Shown: positions 41,427 through 49,518 of the stretch, piece after piece
Position numbering within the stretch: the stretch's first letter is position 1
Layout of the letters: each line of letters begins with the position of its first letter
DNA from: DASUPK01 sp963695805
GTDB lineage: Bacteria; Actinomycetota; Thermoleophilia; Solirubrobacterales; 70-9
Assembly (NCBI GenBank): GCA_963695805.1
Contig: CAVOHV010000002.1
Location: 375,584 to 439,583 of the forward strand
Direction: 5' to 3'
DNA: 64,000 bases
The notes under the pieces: model-generated
The model's database searches: none
What the model was told of the DNA's origin: nothing
What the model saw: the letters and a program-made list of their open reading frames with translations, nothing else
Program-made: the position numbers and the translations under genes

Positions 41427-42086
41427 TTAGCCCATCAGCAGCTCGTCGGCCCCCTCGGGCTTCCAGCGATCGGCGATCGTCGCGAAGGGGATCGTGAGGA
41501 ACCACATGCACGCGGCCACCGTGGTGGAGAGGAAGGCAACCGGGATCGAGAGCAGGAAGAAGACGACTGGCGAGAGGGACATGGCAACGCCGTAGCGGTA
41601 GACGTCGCGCGGCAACTCCCGCTCCAGAAGATCGTGGCTCTGGGCGTGGCTGAAGAGCACGACCTCCATGCTGCTGACGATCGCCACGTTGACCGCGTAG
41701 ATCGCGATGGAGAGGGGGTTCTCGAAGTACTCGCCGAGCAGGGCCGTCGGGAAGGGGAGAAAGGCGATGAATGCCAGGTAGACGAGATTCAACGCGATCA
41801 GACCTCGGTCCATTCGCGCGAGCGCTGAGAAGTAGGTGTGGTGCGCCACCCAGTAGCGGCCGATCACCGCGAAGCTGATGAAGAAGCTGATGAACTTGGC
41901 GCTGTCGTCGTTGAGCGCCTCGGCAAGCTCGTGCACGCTGCTGCCATCGCTGAGGGTGGGAACCGCGAGATCGACAACCAGCAGAGTCATCGCGATCGCG
42001 AACAGCCCGTCCGTGAAGGTCAGCGTTCGCGCGAATTCGACACTGTCCCGGCCGTATGTCCGCCGCGGCGCGAGGTTCTCCTGCAC
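41427..42086 (-). CDS. TMEM175-like (DUF1211) potassium channel protein
   Basis: This 219-residue protein has six membrane segments. Its first helix has the TMEM175 signature FxDGxFAIAxTLLVxDL, seen as FTDGLFAIAMTLLVVDLAVP. Further helices are FISFFISFAVIGRYWVAHHT, ALNLVYLAFIAFLPFPTALL, LSIAIYAVNVAIVSSMEVVL and LSPVVFFLLSIPVAFLST. Bacterial members are tetrameric K+-permeable channels with one such repeat per chain. It stands between the two-VOC protein gene and a gene of unknown function on the same strand. Confidence 0.85.
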   Translation of the reverse strand: MQENLAPRRTYGRDSVEFARTLTFTDGLFAIAMTLLVVDLAVPTLSDGSSVHELAEALNDDSAKFISFFISFAVIGRYWVAHHTYFSALARMDRGLIALNLVYLAFIAFLPFPTALLGEYFENPLSIAIYAVNVAIVSSMEVVLFSHAQSHDLLERELPRDVYRYGVAMSLSPVVFFLLSIPVAFLSTTVAACMWFLTIPFATIADRWKPEGADELLMG

Positions 42087-42098
42087 GGCGCTTCCTCG

Positions 42099-42782
42099 TC
42101 AGAGACCGAGGTCGCGCAGGAAGCCCGGCTTGTAGGCGGCGAGGTTGACAAAGGTCGGGAGCGGCATTTCGTCAGGGTTGCCGCGGACGCCGACGGTGCT
42201 GCCCTTCGGCACCTCGCCCTCGAGGCGCTTGCCGAGCTCGATCGCGTCGTCCTCGGTGTCGGCGCCGACCAGCAGATAGCGGAAGCGCCGCTTCACCGGC
42301 AGGCTCTCGGCACGGAGCTGGTCGGCGAGCCTGAACGTGTCGCGGATGTGCGGCAGCTCGATCACCACTTCCCACGGGTACTCGCCGTAGCTCGCCTCCA
42401 CCTTGCCCTGAATCTCGTTTTCGCGCATCTCCTCGGCCACTGCCGCCTCGTCGTCCGGGAGCGGCTCCTCCGCGTCCTTCCAATCTTCGGCGACGGGGTG
42501 CCAGCGCATCAGCCGTACCTGCCCGATCAGCCCCTCGTCTTCCATGATGTGCTTGACGACGCGCTCCGCCTCCTGGGCCGACTCCTCATGCCAGGCGTAG
42601 ATGAAGACGTAGGCGCCGTCGCGGGTGACGATCAAGCTGCCGCCGAGCAGCTTGCGAGCTTCGTCGTCGAGCCGCAGGTCATGCAGCGCCCCCGAGAGGG
42701 TGTCGGCCTGCTCGTCGCGGTCGAGGGCGACCTCGACGCGCCACTCGTCACGGCTGCGGGGCGGGTCGTCCCAGTCGTTCAT
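42099..42782 (-). CDS. soluble protein of unknown function
   Basis: This 227-residue acidic protein reads MNDWDDPPRSRDEWRVEVAL and contains two similar-looking halves: DGAYVFIYAWHEESAQEAER (first) and FRYLLVGADTEDDAIELGKR (second). Both resemble a strand, a loop and a helix. The GNPDEMPLPTFVNLAAYKPG end is distinctive. It has no membrane segment or signal peptide. I recognise no family, although the paired strand-helix pattern suggests two ferredoxin-like or UspA-distant lobes. A hairpin repeat (42800-42845) lies directly upstream of its start. Confidence 0.6.
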   Translation of the reverse strand: MNDWDDPPRSRDEWRVEVALDRDEQADTLSGALHDLRLDDEARKLLGGSLIVTRDGAYVFIYAWHEESAQEAERVVKHIMEDEGLIGQVRLMRWHPVAEDWKDAEEPLPDDEAAVAEEMRENEIQGKVEASYGEYPWEVVIELPHIRDTFRLADQLRAESLPVKRRFRYLLVGADTEDDAIELGKRLEGEVPKGSTVGVRGNPDEMPLPTFVNLAAYKPGFLRDLGL

Positions 42783-42799
42783 GGCGCCAACTCTATTAA

Positions 42800-42845
42800 T
42801 GCGAGGGTGCTCCGTAGGCGGAGCCGAGGAGCAACCCGTCTCATG
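42800..42845 (+). repeat. hairpin repeat element, copy 1
   Basis: The element has the conserved ends TGCGAGGGTGC (42800-42810) and GCAACCCGTCTCATG (42831-42845). They pair as GGGT-GCTCC with GGAGC-A-ACCC, leaving one bulged A, around a 14-base centre that can form its own small stem. The same ends and bulged stem occur, twice, at 49519-49594. The element lies between the phosphoesterase stop (inside its right end) and the start of the gene at 42099, and can be transcribed from either. Confidence 0.7.
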
Positions 42846-43443
42846 AGGGAATCTCGATCAGCCGGCCGCTCGGCCCCAGGTTGATCACCTTGGTTTCGCC
42901 CACCTCGTCCTCGGTGCCCCAGGCCTCGTGGATGTGCCCGCAGACGGCGAGCGGCGGACGCTTGGTTTCGATCGTTTCGAGAATCGCTTCGCTGCCCAGA
43001 TGGTCGCCGGAGCTCGACGTGTCGCAGTGCCCCTTGGGTGGCGAATGGACCACGAGCACGGCGCCCCGGGGGCAGGCTGCGAGGCGCTCGGCCGCCTGCT
43101 CCTCGTTCAGGTCGAAGCTCCAGTCCCACGGCGTGATCGGGATTCCCGCCCCGAGGCCGAAGAAGTGCCTGCCGTCGATCTCGGTGTCCTGCCCGTGGAG
43201 CACCCTCGCAACATCCCAGTCCTCGCAGGTTGCCCGCAGGGCGTCCTCTGTCTCGTTGTTGCCGGGCACCAGGACGGTCGGGACCGAGATTGGACGAAGC
43301 GCCTCGATCGTCTCCTCCAGGCCCTCGTGAACCGAGGCGAAGTCGCCGGCTGCGATCACGACGTCGGCCTCGGAGGAACGCTCGGCCAGGCTGGCCGCCT
43401 GGTCGAGGTTGCGATGCAGGTCACTGAACGCGAGCAGCCTCAC
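42841..43443 (-). CDS. calcineurin-like metallophosphoesterase (YfcE type)
   Basis: This 200-residue phosphoesterase shows the metal-binding motifs in order: MRLLAFSDLHRNLDQAASLA (D-x-H), ADVVIAAGDFASVHEGLEET (GD), VLVPGNNETEDALRATC (GNxE), GAVLVVHSPPKGHCDTSSSG (H) and LAVCGHIHEAWGTEDEVGET (GHxH). It should hydrolyse phosphodiesters or monoesters with two metal ions; the natural substrate is unknown. Its stop codon is supplied by the right end of the hairpin repeat, in reverse orientation. Confidence 0.88.
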   Translation of the reverse strand: MRLLAFSDLHRNLDQAASLAERSSEADVVIAAGDFASVHEGLEETIEALRPISVPTVLVPGNNETEDALRATCEDWDVARVLHGQDTEIDGRHFFGLGAGIPITPWDWSFDLNEEQAAERLAACPRGAVLVVHSPPKGHCDTSSSGDHLGSEAILETIETKRPPLAVCGHIHEAWGTEDEVGETKVINLGPSGRLIEIPS

Positions 43444-43473
43444 GGCCCGCAGTCTCTCACGGGATTTGGCGGC

Positions 43474-44421
43474 CTAGGCGGCGCGCCTGGTCGGGATGTC
43501 TCCCGGGCGCAGGTAGCCGAGCTCGTCGAGCTTTTCGGCCAGGATGTCGTGCATCTCGATGATCTCCTGGCGGGTCATGTGGTCGGTCCAGCCACCGGGC
43601 TCCGCCCGGCGGATCTCGCGGCCGGCGCCCTTATCGGCCTTCGGCACGCTCGAGTAGGAGTGGGTCCCGGCGATCTCGTTGAGCTGCTCCCGGCTGACTT
43701 CGATGCCGAGCATGGAGCAGATCCGCTCCAGTGCGGCGACCGGGTCGGCCCGCATCTCCTCGTAGCGGATCAGGACACGGCGCTTGGGCTCGGTCCGCGC
43801 GTAGGTCTCCTGCACCACCTCGGTGCGGTGCAGCCAGACGCTCGACTGCCAGCGGATCAGGGCCGGCCTGCCGGTGTCATCGAGGGGATAGGCGCCCTCG
43901 TCGGTGGCCCAGCTTCCGTCCTTGTAGGCGTCGAGCCAGGAATCGACGACGTCGCGGCCGTCCCGCAGCAGGAAGATCAGAGATGACTGGGGGAAGACGT
44001 CCATGATCGTGTCCGCCGCATGTGAGCCGGGTTCCTTGACGACGACGATCGGCTGATCGATGCCGCCCACTGCGGCGATGTCCTGGGCGGCCTGCGCCTC
44101 GAAGCGCGCGCTGATCAGGTCTCGCAGCTGCGGCACCCAGGTATCGCGGTAGCGGTCGGAGAAGAGGTAGTCGCGTTTCTTCCGTTTGAAGTCGGCGAGC
44201 GTGCCGAGCTTCGGCGGATCCTTGGCCGTCGCCCACGCCAGCGGAATCGGGCGCCAGACGCCGAGGTGGTGTCCGATGTGGGGGTCGTCGACCGGGATCA
44301 CCCGCTCGAGCTCCGAGAGCATCCGCAGCAGCCAGGTGCTTCCGCTGCGCGACGAGCCGAAGATCCAGGCCAACCGCCCGGGTGCCTTCACGGAGATCTC
44401 GGGTTTGACTCCCTCTGGCAC
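43474..44421 (-). CDS. PAPS-dependent sulfotransferase family protein
   Basis: This 315-residue protein shows the 5'-phosphosulfate loop AWIFGSSRSGSTWLLRMLSE near residue 15 and the 3'-phosphate site SSLIFLLRDGRDVVDSWLDA. It also has RVLIRYEEMRADPVAALERI and the end IIEMHDILAEKLDELGYLRP. It should transfer sulfate from PAPS to a hydroxyl or amino group of an unknown acceptor, perhaps a cell-surface sugar or lipid. It has no signal peptide. It stands next to a 215-base gap that contains a strong hairpin (44457-44479). Confidence 0.85.
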   Translation of the reverse strand: MPEGVKPEISVKAPGRLAWIFGSSRSGSTWLLRMLSELERVIPVDDPHIGHHLGVWRPIPLAWATAKDPPKLGTLADFKRKKRDYLFSDRYRDTWVPQLRDLISARFEAQAAQDIAAVGGIDQPIVVVKEPGSHAADTIMDVFPQSSLIFLLRDGRDVVDSWLDAYKDGSWATDEGAYPLDDTGRPALIRWQSSVWLHRTEVVQETYARTEPKRRVLIRYEEMRADPVAALERICSMLGIEVSREQLNEIAGTHSYSSVPKADKGAGREIRRAEPGGWTDHMTRQEIIEMHDILAEKLDELGYLRPGDIPTRRAA

Positions 44422-44456
44422 GATGCCCCTTTGACGATCGGGATACTGACAGGGTC

Positions 44457-44479
44457 TGCTGCGTCCGGGGGACGCAGCA
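44457..44479. other. perfect 10-bp hairpin in intergenic gap
   Basis: TGCTGCGTCC and GGACGCAGCA form a perfect 10-base stem with a GGG loop, 36 bases upstream of the sulfotransferase start. Neither strand has a T run after it, so it is not a classical rho-independent terminator. It could be an operator or an mRNA leader structure. The rest of the 215-base gap (44422-44636) has a GC-rich block with CCGAAACCCGGCAACCGG at 44570-44587. Confidence 0.4.
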
Positions 44480-44636
44480 TCAAACAGCCGTCAGACAGAA
44501 GACCGCAGCCGAGCCCGGACCAGGAGTAGCGGTGGCTCCATGCCGCCTTCGATACCCCGGGGGGTGGGGCCGAAACCCGGCAACCGGTGGCTAGACTCGA
44601 TTGAGGGGAGATTGTTCGTCCGCGAATAGGAGCGAA

Positions 44637-45008
44637 GTGGGAAAGGTCTGGGTTCTCGATACAGAGACGAAGGGCACCGGAGCTGAGATGGTGCCCCTCG
44701 AGAAGGTGAACCGGCGGTCCGCCGGCGGCGGCCCCCGCCAGGTCATCGCGCCCAAGCCGAAGCAGCGGCCCGAGCCCACGCCCGCCCCGCGGGGCCCGCT
44801 GAGGTTCAAGGTCGTCGACGTGATGACCCAGCTCCCGCTCGCAGAGGACGCGGATACGCGCACCACGCTCGAGGTCCTCGAAGGGGTCCGCAGCATCGTG
44901 GACGTCCGGATCTACGCGTGGCGGGCGGAGGATGAGGACTGGAAGCCGCTCGCCTTCGACGAGAAGAAGCGGTTGTGGAATCTCAGGGGCGCCGCGACGG
45001 CGGCCTGA
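44637..45008 (+). CDS. protein of unknown function with proline-rich linker
   Basis: This 123-residue protein is read from GTG 44637 (MGKVWVLDTETKGTGAEMVP), with AGGAG five bases upstream. A proline- and lysine-rich linker (about residues 30-55; VIAPKPKQRPEPTPAPRGPL) joins a short N-terminal segment to a C-terminal domain (LRFKVVDVMTQLPLAEDADT, RTTLEVLEGVRSIVDVRIYA, WRAEDEDWKPLAFDEKKRLW). There is no signal peptide. I do not recognise the family. It is followed 27 bases later by a HAD hydrolase gene. Confidence 0.6.
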   Translation: MGKVWVLDTETKGTGAEMVPLEKVNRRSAGGGPRQVIAPKPKQRPEPTPAPRGPLRFKVVDVMTQLPLAEDADTRTTLEVLEGVRSIVDVRIYAWRAEDEDWKPLAFDEKKRLWNLRGAATAA

Positions 45009-45035
45009 CCCGCAGAGCCAGAGCCGCAGGTAGAA

Positions 45036-45725
45036 ATGTCTGAGCGACGGGTAAGCGATACCCGCATGCCCAGAGTGGCCATCCTGGACGTCGACGGCAC
45101 GCTCGTCGATACGAATTACCACCACGCGATCGCCTGGTTCCGGGCGTTCAGGCGCCATTTCCTGACACTCCAGGTCTGGCGGATCCACCGTCACATCGGA
45201 ATGGGCGGCGACCAGTTGGTCGCCGCACTCGCCGGGGACGACGTGGAGGAGCGGATAGGCGACAGCATCCGGCACGCCGAGTCCGAGCTCTACCGGGAGT
45301 TGATCGGCGAGGTGCAGGCGATGGAGGGGTCGCGCCAGCTGATCGAGGACCTGAAGGGCGCGGGCAACGCGGTTGTGCTGGCGAGCTCGGCCAAGGAATG
45401 GGAGGTGCAGCACTACCTCGAGCTGCTCGAGGCCGCCGAGCTGGTCGACGCCTGGACCACGTCCGACGACGTCGAGCGGACTAAGCCCGAGCCCGACCTC
45501 GTGCATGCGGCTCTGGAGAAGGTCGGAGGGCGGCACGAGGAGGCGACCCTCATCGGGGACACCGTCTGGGACGTGGAAGCGGCGCACCGCGCCGGCGTCG
45601 AGGCGCTCGCGGTACTGACCGGTGGGTTCTCCGAGCAGGAGCTGAGCGACGCGGGCGCGCGCGAGGTCTTCACCTCGGTCGAAGAGCTGCGCCAGAGCCT
45701 GGCCGAGACACCGCTGCGGAGCTAG
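45036..45725 (+). CDS. HAD-superfamily hydrolase (phosphoglycolate phosphatase-like)
   Basis: This 229-residue HAD protein has motif I in VAILDVDGTLVDTNYHHAIA, motif II in NAVVLASSAKEWEVQHYLEL, the lysine in DDVERTKPEPDLVHAALEKV and motif III/IV in EATLIGDTVWDVEAAHRAGV. The helical cap lies between motifs I and II. The start is ATG 45036 or ATG 45066 (MPRVAILDVDG). It should be a small-molecule phosphatase or phosphotransferase; no neighbour identifies the substrate. It is convergent with the small winged-helix-like gene at 45722, overlapping by four bases. Confidence 0.85.
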   Translation: MSERRVSDTRMPRVAILDVDGTLVDTNYHHAIAWFRAFRRHFLTLQVWRIHRHIGMGGDQLVAALAGDDVEERIGDSIRHAESELYRELIGEVQAMEGSRQLIEDLKGAGNAVVLASSAKEWEVQHYLELLEAAELVDAWTTSDDVERTKPEPDLVHAALEKVGGRHEEATLIGDTVWDVEAAHRAGVEALAVLTGGFSEQELSDAGAREVFTSVEELRQSLAETPLRS

Positions 45726-46027
45726 TCGTCGTCCGCCGCCGCGAGGCGGTTGCCCTCCCGCTTCACCAACCCGCGCCGCCGGGCGAGCCAGAGCGCGTTC
45801 GTGAAGCGGCCTGGCCCCCAGAAGCGGGACTCGACCGTGCGCCGGAGCCCCCGCCGATTCATCGGCCCGTGCTCGCGGAGGGCCGCAACGAGCTCGGTTA
45901 CCTCCCGCTCGATGTCGCGATCCTCTTCTCGCGGGGAGGAGAGGGAGAAGGGGGCCCAGGAGGAGCGCTGCGACCGAGGCCTGGCCTCCGGATTCGGCGG
46001 ACGGCGTCGTGAGAACCGCGCGCTCAC
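45722..46027 (-). CDS. small basic protein, winged-helix-like
   Basis: This 101-residue frame starts at GTG 46027, overlapping the TGA of the MFS gene (GTGA), so translation is probably coupled. The first half is basic and low-complexity. The second half (about residues 40-95: DIEREVTELVAALREHGPMN, RRGLRRTVESRFWGPGRFTN, ALWLARRRGLVKREGNRLAA) looks like a helix-turn-helix with a short wing. It could be a DNA-binding partner or a regulator of the transporter. The family is not recognised. Confidence 0.55.
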   Translation of the reverse strand: MSARFSRRRPPNPEARPRSQRSSWAPFSLSSPREEDRDIEREVTELVAALREHGPMNRRGLRRTVESRFWGPGRFTNALWLARRRGLVKREGNRLAAADDD

Positions 46028-47499
46028 GTGCCCTCCACGGCCTCTGCGGAGAGCGGTTCTGCGATCTCCTCCAGGTGCTTCTGCTCGGCGCGCACTCCCA
46101 GGATCCACACGACCAGAGCGGCTATGCACATCAGAGCCGCCGTGATCGCGAAGGCCACGAACACGGCATCGGGGTTCCCTCCGTCGACGACCTTGCCGTA
46201 GTAGAGCGGCCCGATCGCGCCGCCGATTCCCGTCGCGATCGCGTAGAAGAGTGCGATCGCCATCGCCCTCGTCTCCAGCGGGAAGATCTCGCTGACCGTC
46301 AGATAGGCGGAGGAGGCAGCGGCCGAGGCGAAGAAGAAGGTGGCGCAGAGGACGGCCACGAAGACCCCGACCGAGGCGCCTGTCTGCGCGACGAGGTATC
46401 CGTTCACCAGCATCCCGATCCCGCCCAGGAGGTAGGTGGCCGTGATCATCTCCCGTCGGCCGAATGTATCGAACAGCCGTCCCAGCATCAGGGCGCCGAG
46501 GAAATTCGCGATGCCGAAGGGGACCAGGTAGAGCCCCGCGACGCTGTCGCCCACGCCGAAGAAGCCGGTGAGCAGCCCGGAGAAGTTGAAGAGCACGGCG
46601 TTGTAGAGGAATGCCTGCGTGGCCATCAAGGCGAAGCCGAGCACGAAGCGCCGCGGGTACTTCTTGAACAGCGTCCGACCGATGTCGATGAAGCCCGTGC
46701 TCTCCCGCGGGCGGATCTCGAGCTCCTGGTCCGGCTCGGCCAGGTCTCGCCGCCCGGTCTCCTCCTTGACCGTCTCCTCGATCTCGGAGACGAGCTTCTC
46801 GGCCTCCTCCTGTCGCCCGTGGACCATCAGCCATCGCGGGCTCTCTGGCACGTAGCGCCGGACCAGCATGATGCCGACGGCAAGCAGCGCTCCGAGTGCG
46901 AAGCCCAGCCGCCAGCCGAGGTCCGTGCTGAAGATCGAGGTGTCGAGCAGAACCCCTGTCAATGCCGCTCCGAAGGCCGCGCCGAGCCAGAAGCTTCCGT
47001 TGATCGCCAGATCGACCCAGCCGCGCACCCGAGCCGGAATCAGCTCGTCGATCGCCGAGTTGATCGCCGCGTACTCGCCGCCGATCCCGAATCCCGTGAA
47101 GAAGCGGAAGACCACGAACCAGAGGAAGCTGCCCGCGAACGCCGTCCCGACCGTGGCCAGCAGGTAGACGAGCAGCGTGACCATGAAGAGCCGCTTGCGG
47201 CCCAGCCGGTCGGTCAGGTAGCCGAAGAAGAGCGCTCCGAAGCAGGCGCCGAGTACGTAGGCGGTGCCCGCCTGACCGAGCTGGGACGCCGAGAGCCCGA
47301 GGGTGCCGGGCTCCTGCAGACGGGCGCCGATCGCGCCGACGATCGTGACCTCGAGCCCATCAAGGACCCAGACGGTCCCGAGGCCGATCAGGACGAGCCA
47401 GTGCCAGCGCGCCCACGGCAGGCGATCTATCCGGGCCGGGATGCGGGTCCTGATGGTTTCGTGCGCCTCCGGCGTCCTTGCCGTGGCTCCGCTTTCCAT
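46024..47499 (-). CDS. MFS transporter, sugar/aromatic-acid symporter group
   Basis: This 491-residue, 12-helix transporter has LVLIGLGTVWVLDGLEVTIV in helix 1, the loop 2-3 motif GYLTDRLGRKRLFMVTLLVY, helix 4 VFRFFTGFGIGGEYAAINSA and the central loop SPRWLMVHGRQEEAEKLVSE. The second copy of the loop motif is LMLGRLFDTFGRREMITATY. RGWVDLAINGSFWLGAAFGA and GGEYAAIN are typical of the sugar-porter and aromatic-acid:H+ symporter families. It should import a small organic acid or sugar with protons. It is co-transcribed with the small protein at 45722. Confidence 0.88.
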   Translation of the reverse strand: MESGATARTPEAHETIRTRIPARIDRLPWARWHWLVLIGLGTVWVLDGLEVTIVGAIGARLQEPGTLGLSASQLGQAGTAYVLGACFGALFFGYLTDRLGRKRLFMVTLLVYLLATVGTAFAGSFLWFVVFRFFTGFGIGGEYAAINSAIDELIPARVRGWVDLAINGSFWLGAAFGAALTGVLLDTSIFSTDLGWRLGFALGALLAVGIMLVRRYVPESPRWLMVHGRQEEAEKLVSEIEETVKEETGRRDLAEPDQELEIRPRESTGFIDIGRTLFKKYPRRFVLGFALMATQAFLYNAVLFNFSGLLTGFFGVGDSVAGLYLVPFGIANFLGALMLGRLFDTFGRREMITATYLLGGIGMLVNGYLVAQTGASVGVFVAVLCATFFFASAAASSAYLTVSEIFPLETRAMAIALFYAIATGIGGAIGPLYYGKVVDGGNPDAVFVAFAITAALMCIAALVVWILGVRAEQKHLEEIAEPLSAEAVEGT

Positions 47500-47506
47500 G
47501 CGCCCC

Positions 47507-48262
47507 TTATCCCCCGGTGCGGACCTCCTCCAAACTGCGGATCGCCGTTTCGACCGTTTCCTCGTCGAGCTCGGCGTCGACCAGCTCGTAGCGATTGGCG
47601 AGCTCGGCGATCAGTGCCTCCTCGAGCTCGCCGACATCGACCTCGCGGCCGAGCTCCTCGGCGACGCTGCCTGACGTCGCGGGGTCCCAGTCGAGCTCCA
47701 GCGCCCTGTAGACCGGCTCGAGCACTTGCGCCACCTCGCCGCCGCCCGATGCGACCACCACTCCGCCCATGTGAGCGCCGCCGCGGATCATCCGCTGGCC
47801 GATGCCGGCGAGCTTGGTGGCTCCTCGCGCGTTGACGCTGTAGGCGCCGGGGCAGTACTCGCCCGGGACCTCTCCGACCCTGGCGTCGACGCCCAGCCCA
47901 CGGAGGGTGTCGGCGATCAGGTCCGCCAACTCCTCGAAGCGGGCATAGGTGCGCTTCGGCGGCTGCGGGTCTGCGTAGGCACGGGCGATCGCGATCGTGC
48001 CCTGGTGAAAGACCGCGGCCCGGCCCCCCGCGAGTCGCTCGACGGCCGCGAAGCCGGCGGCGCGGGCGGCTTCGGCGGCTGCCTCATAGCCGAGGCTGGC
48101 GACGTCCTGGCGGCCGAAGGCGACCTCGTTGCCGGGCCGGTGGATGCGGATCGTCGGCGGAAGCTCGCCGGCGGCCACCCGTCCCAGGATGGTGCGCGAG
48201 ATCGCCGTGCTGAGCTCGGGCTGGTCGGGGAAGGAGTGGCGGATGAGGCGGAGTCGCTCCAC
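47507..48262 (-). CDS. lipoate/biotin-protein ligase-like protein (LplA family)
   Basis: This 251-residue protein has the BPL_LplA_LipB domain: TIRIHRPGNEVAFGRQDVAS, GFAAVERLAGGRAAVFHQGT (substrate loop), YCPGAYSVNARGATKLAGIG (catalytic lysine region) and QRMIRGGAHMGGVVVASGGG. It should bind lipoate or octanoate as its AMP ester and may pass it to acceptor proteins, or be an octanoyltransferase-like variant. The C-terminal accessory domain of E. coli LplA is replaced by a short helical tail. It is seven bases downstream of the MFS gene's upstream edge and on the same strand. Confidence 0.82.
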   Translation of the reverse strand: MERLRLIRHSFPDQPELSTAISRTILGRVAAGELPPTIRIHRPGNEVAFGRQDVASLGYEAAAEAARAAGFAAVERLAGGRAAVFHQGTIAIARAYADPQPPKRTYARFEELADLIADTLRGLGVDARVGEVPGEYCPGAYSVNARGATKLAGIGQRMIRGGAHMGGVVVASGGGEVAQVLEPVYRALELDWDPATSGSVAEELGREVDVGELEEALIAELANRYELVDAELDEETVETAIRSLEEVRTGG

Positions 48263-48294
48263 CTGATCAAGTCTGACGGGCGCCGGGCTCGAAC

Positions 48295-49026
48295 CTAGGC
48301 GGCCTCGTCCGGATCGTCCCCGAGCAGCGCCTCACGCAGCAGTCGCTCCTCCTCGTCGAAGAGATGGCCGATCGTGCGGTCTCGGTCGAGCAGGATCCGT
48401 CGCTTGGTCTGGGTGGTCGCCTCGCGGGGTGCGGAGGCGATCCGACCGGCCAGCTCGACCGCTCGTGCCATCAACTCGTCGGCGCTGTAAACCGCCCCGA
48501 CGATCCCCAGGCGGAGCGCGCCGGCGGCGTCGAGCAGCCTGCCGGTGAGCGTGAGCTCGGCGGCGACCGGCGCAGTGAGGGCGGCTCGCGCGGCCGCGTA
48601 GCTCGGCGGTATCCCGCGTGGCAGCTCGGGGAAGCCGAAGCTCGCATCCTCGGCCGCCAGACGCAGGTCGCAGAGGAGCGCGAGGGCGAAGCCACCGGCC
48701 AGCGCCGGTCCGTTGACAGCCGCGACCACCGGCTTGAGACAGCCGCCGACGGCGCGAAAGGAGCCGATGCTGGTCTGCACGAGGCGCTCCCTGTGATCGC
48801 GGTCGCCGCCGAACTCGCTCGTGTCCATTCCCGAGCAGAAGGCCGGGGGGGCTCCGGTGAGCACGATTGCGCCGACCTCGGGGTCCTCGCCGAGCGCGCC
48901 GAAGGCGTCGGTCAACTCGACCCGCAGGTCGATGGAGAGAGCATTTCGCTTTTCGGGCCTCTGGAGCGTGACTACCGCGACTTCCTCGCGACGCTCTAGG
49001 GAGAGGAGGCCGGCCATGGCGGGCAT
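48295..49026 (-). CDS. enoyl-CoA hydratase/isomerase family protein
   Basis: This 243-residue crotonase-fold protein is read from the ATG at 49026 (MPAMAGLLSLERREEVAVVT). It shows the oxyanion-hole segments GAPPAFCSGMDTSEFGGDRD and KPVVAAVNGPALAGGFALAL. The catalytic-glutamate region DASFGFPELPRGIPPSYAAA keeps one acidic residue of the usual pair. The C-terminal trimerisation helix is present and ends RLLREALLGDDPDEAA. The CoA substrate is unknown. It is divergent from the YjbQ gene, with 30 bases between the starts. Confidence 0.85.
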   Translation of the reverse strand: MPAMAGLLSLERREEVAVVTLQRPEKRNALSIDLRVELTDAFGALGEDPEVGAIVLTGAPPAFCSGMDTSEFGGDRDHRERLVQTSIGSFRAVGGCLKPVVAAVNGPALAGGFALALLCDLRLAAEDASFGFPELPRGIPPSYAAARAALTAPVAAELTLTGRLLDAAGALRLGIVGAVYSADELMARAVELAGRIASAPREATTQTKRRILLDRDRTIGHLFDEEERLLREALLGDDPDEAA

Positions 49027-49056
49027 CATCTCCGAAACGGAATCAGGAGGAGCAAC

Positions 49057-49518
49057 GTGAAGGCGCACACCGAGTACATGACCTTCAACACGGATGAGCG
49101 GCGCGAGTTCGTCCGGATCACCGAGAACGTGCAGAGCGCGGTCGACGTCTCCGGGGTCGCCGAGGGGATGGTGCTGGTCTCGGCGATGCACATCACGGCT
49201 GCCGTCTGGGTGAACGACGACGAGCCGGGGCTCCAGCAGGACACGCTGGAGTGGCTCGACAAGGTGGCGCCCCCGAGCTGGAAGGAGCCGGCGAACGAGG
49301 TGGCCCGCGAGCTGTTGCCCGACCCCGGCGATTATCGCCACCACCGCGGCGGCGAGGACAACGGCGACGCGCATCTCAAGAACCTGCTGGTCCATCACCA
49401 GGTCGTCCTGCCGATCACCGAGGGCCGCCTCGATCTCGGCCCCTGGCAGGCGGTCTTCTATTGCGAGTTCGACGGCCGCCGCTCGAAGCGCCTCGTGATC
49501 AAGGTGATGGGCGATTGA
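49057..49518 (+). CDS. yjbQ: YjbQ-family protein (UPF0047)
   Basis: This 153-residue protein starts at GTG 49057 after GGAGGAG. It has the YjbQ pattern: EYMTFNTDERREFVRITENV, GMVLVSAMHITAAVWVNDDE, DYRHHRGGEDNGDAHLKNLL, VHHQVVLPITEGRLDLGPWQ and AVFYCEFDGRRSKRLVIKVM. The histidines of SAMHIT, HLKNLLVHH and the acidic residues between them form the presumed metal site. Members can show weak thiamine-phosphate synthase activity, but the true role is unknown. Its stop codon abuts the nested hairpin repeat. Confidence 0.85.
   Translation: MKAHTEYMTFNTDERREFVRITENVQSAVDVSGVAEGMVLVSAMHITAAVWVNDDEPGLQQDTLEWLDKVAPPSWKEPANEVARELLPDPGDYRHHRGGEDNGDAHLKNLLVHHQVVLPITEGRLDLGPWQAVFYCEFDGRRSKRLVIKVMGD

Noticed and set aside
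44457..44479. Rho-independent terminator ahead of the sulfotransferase gene
   Set aside because: The stem is perfect but neither strand has a following T run.
46009..47835. Plus-strand frame of 608 codons opposite the MFS gene
   Set aside because: It has shadow-like charged composition with no hydrophobic core or motif; the minus-strand transporter is intact.
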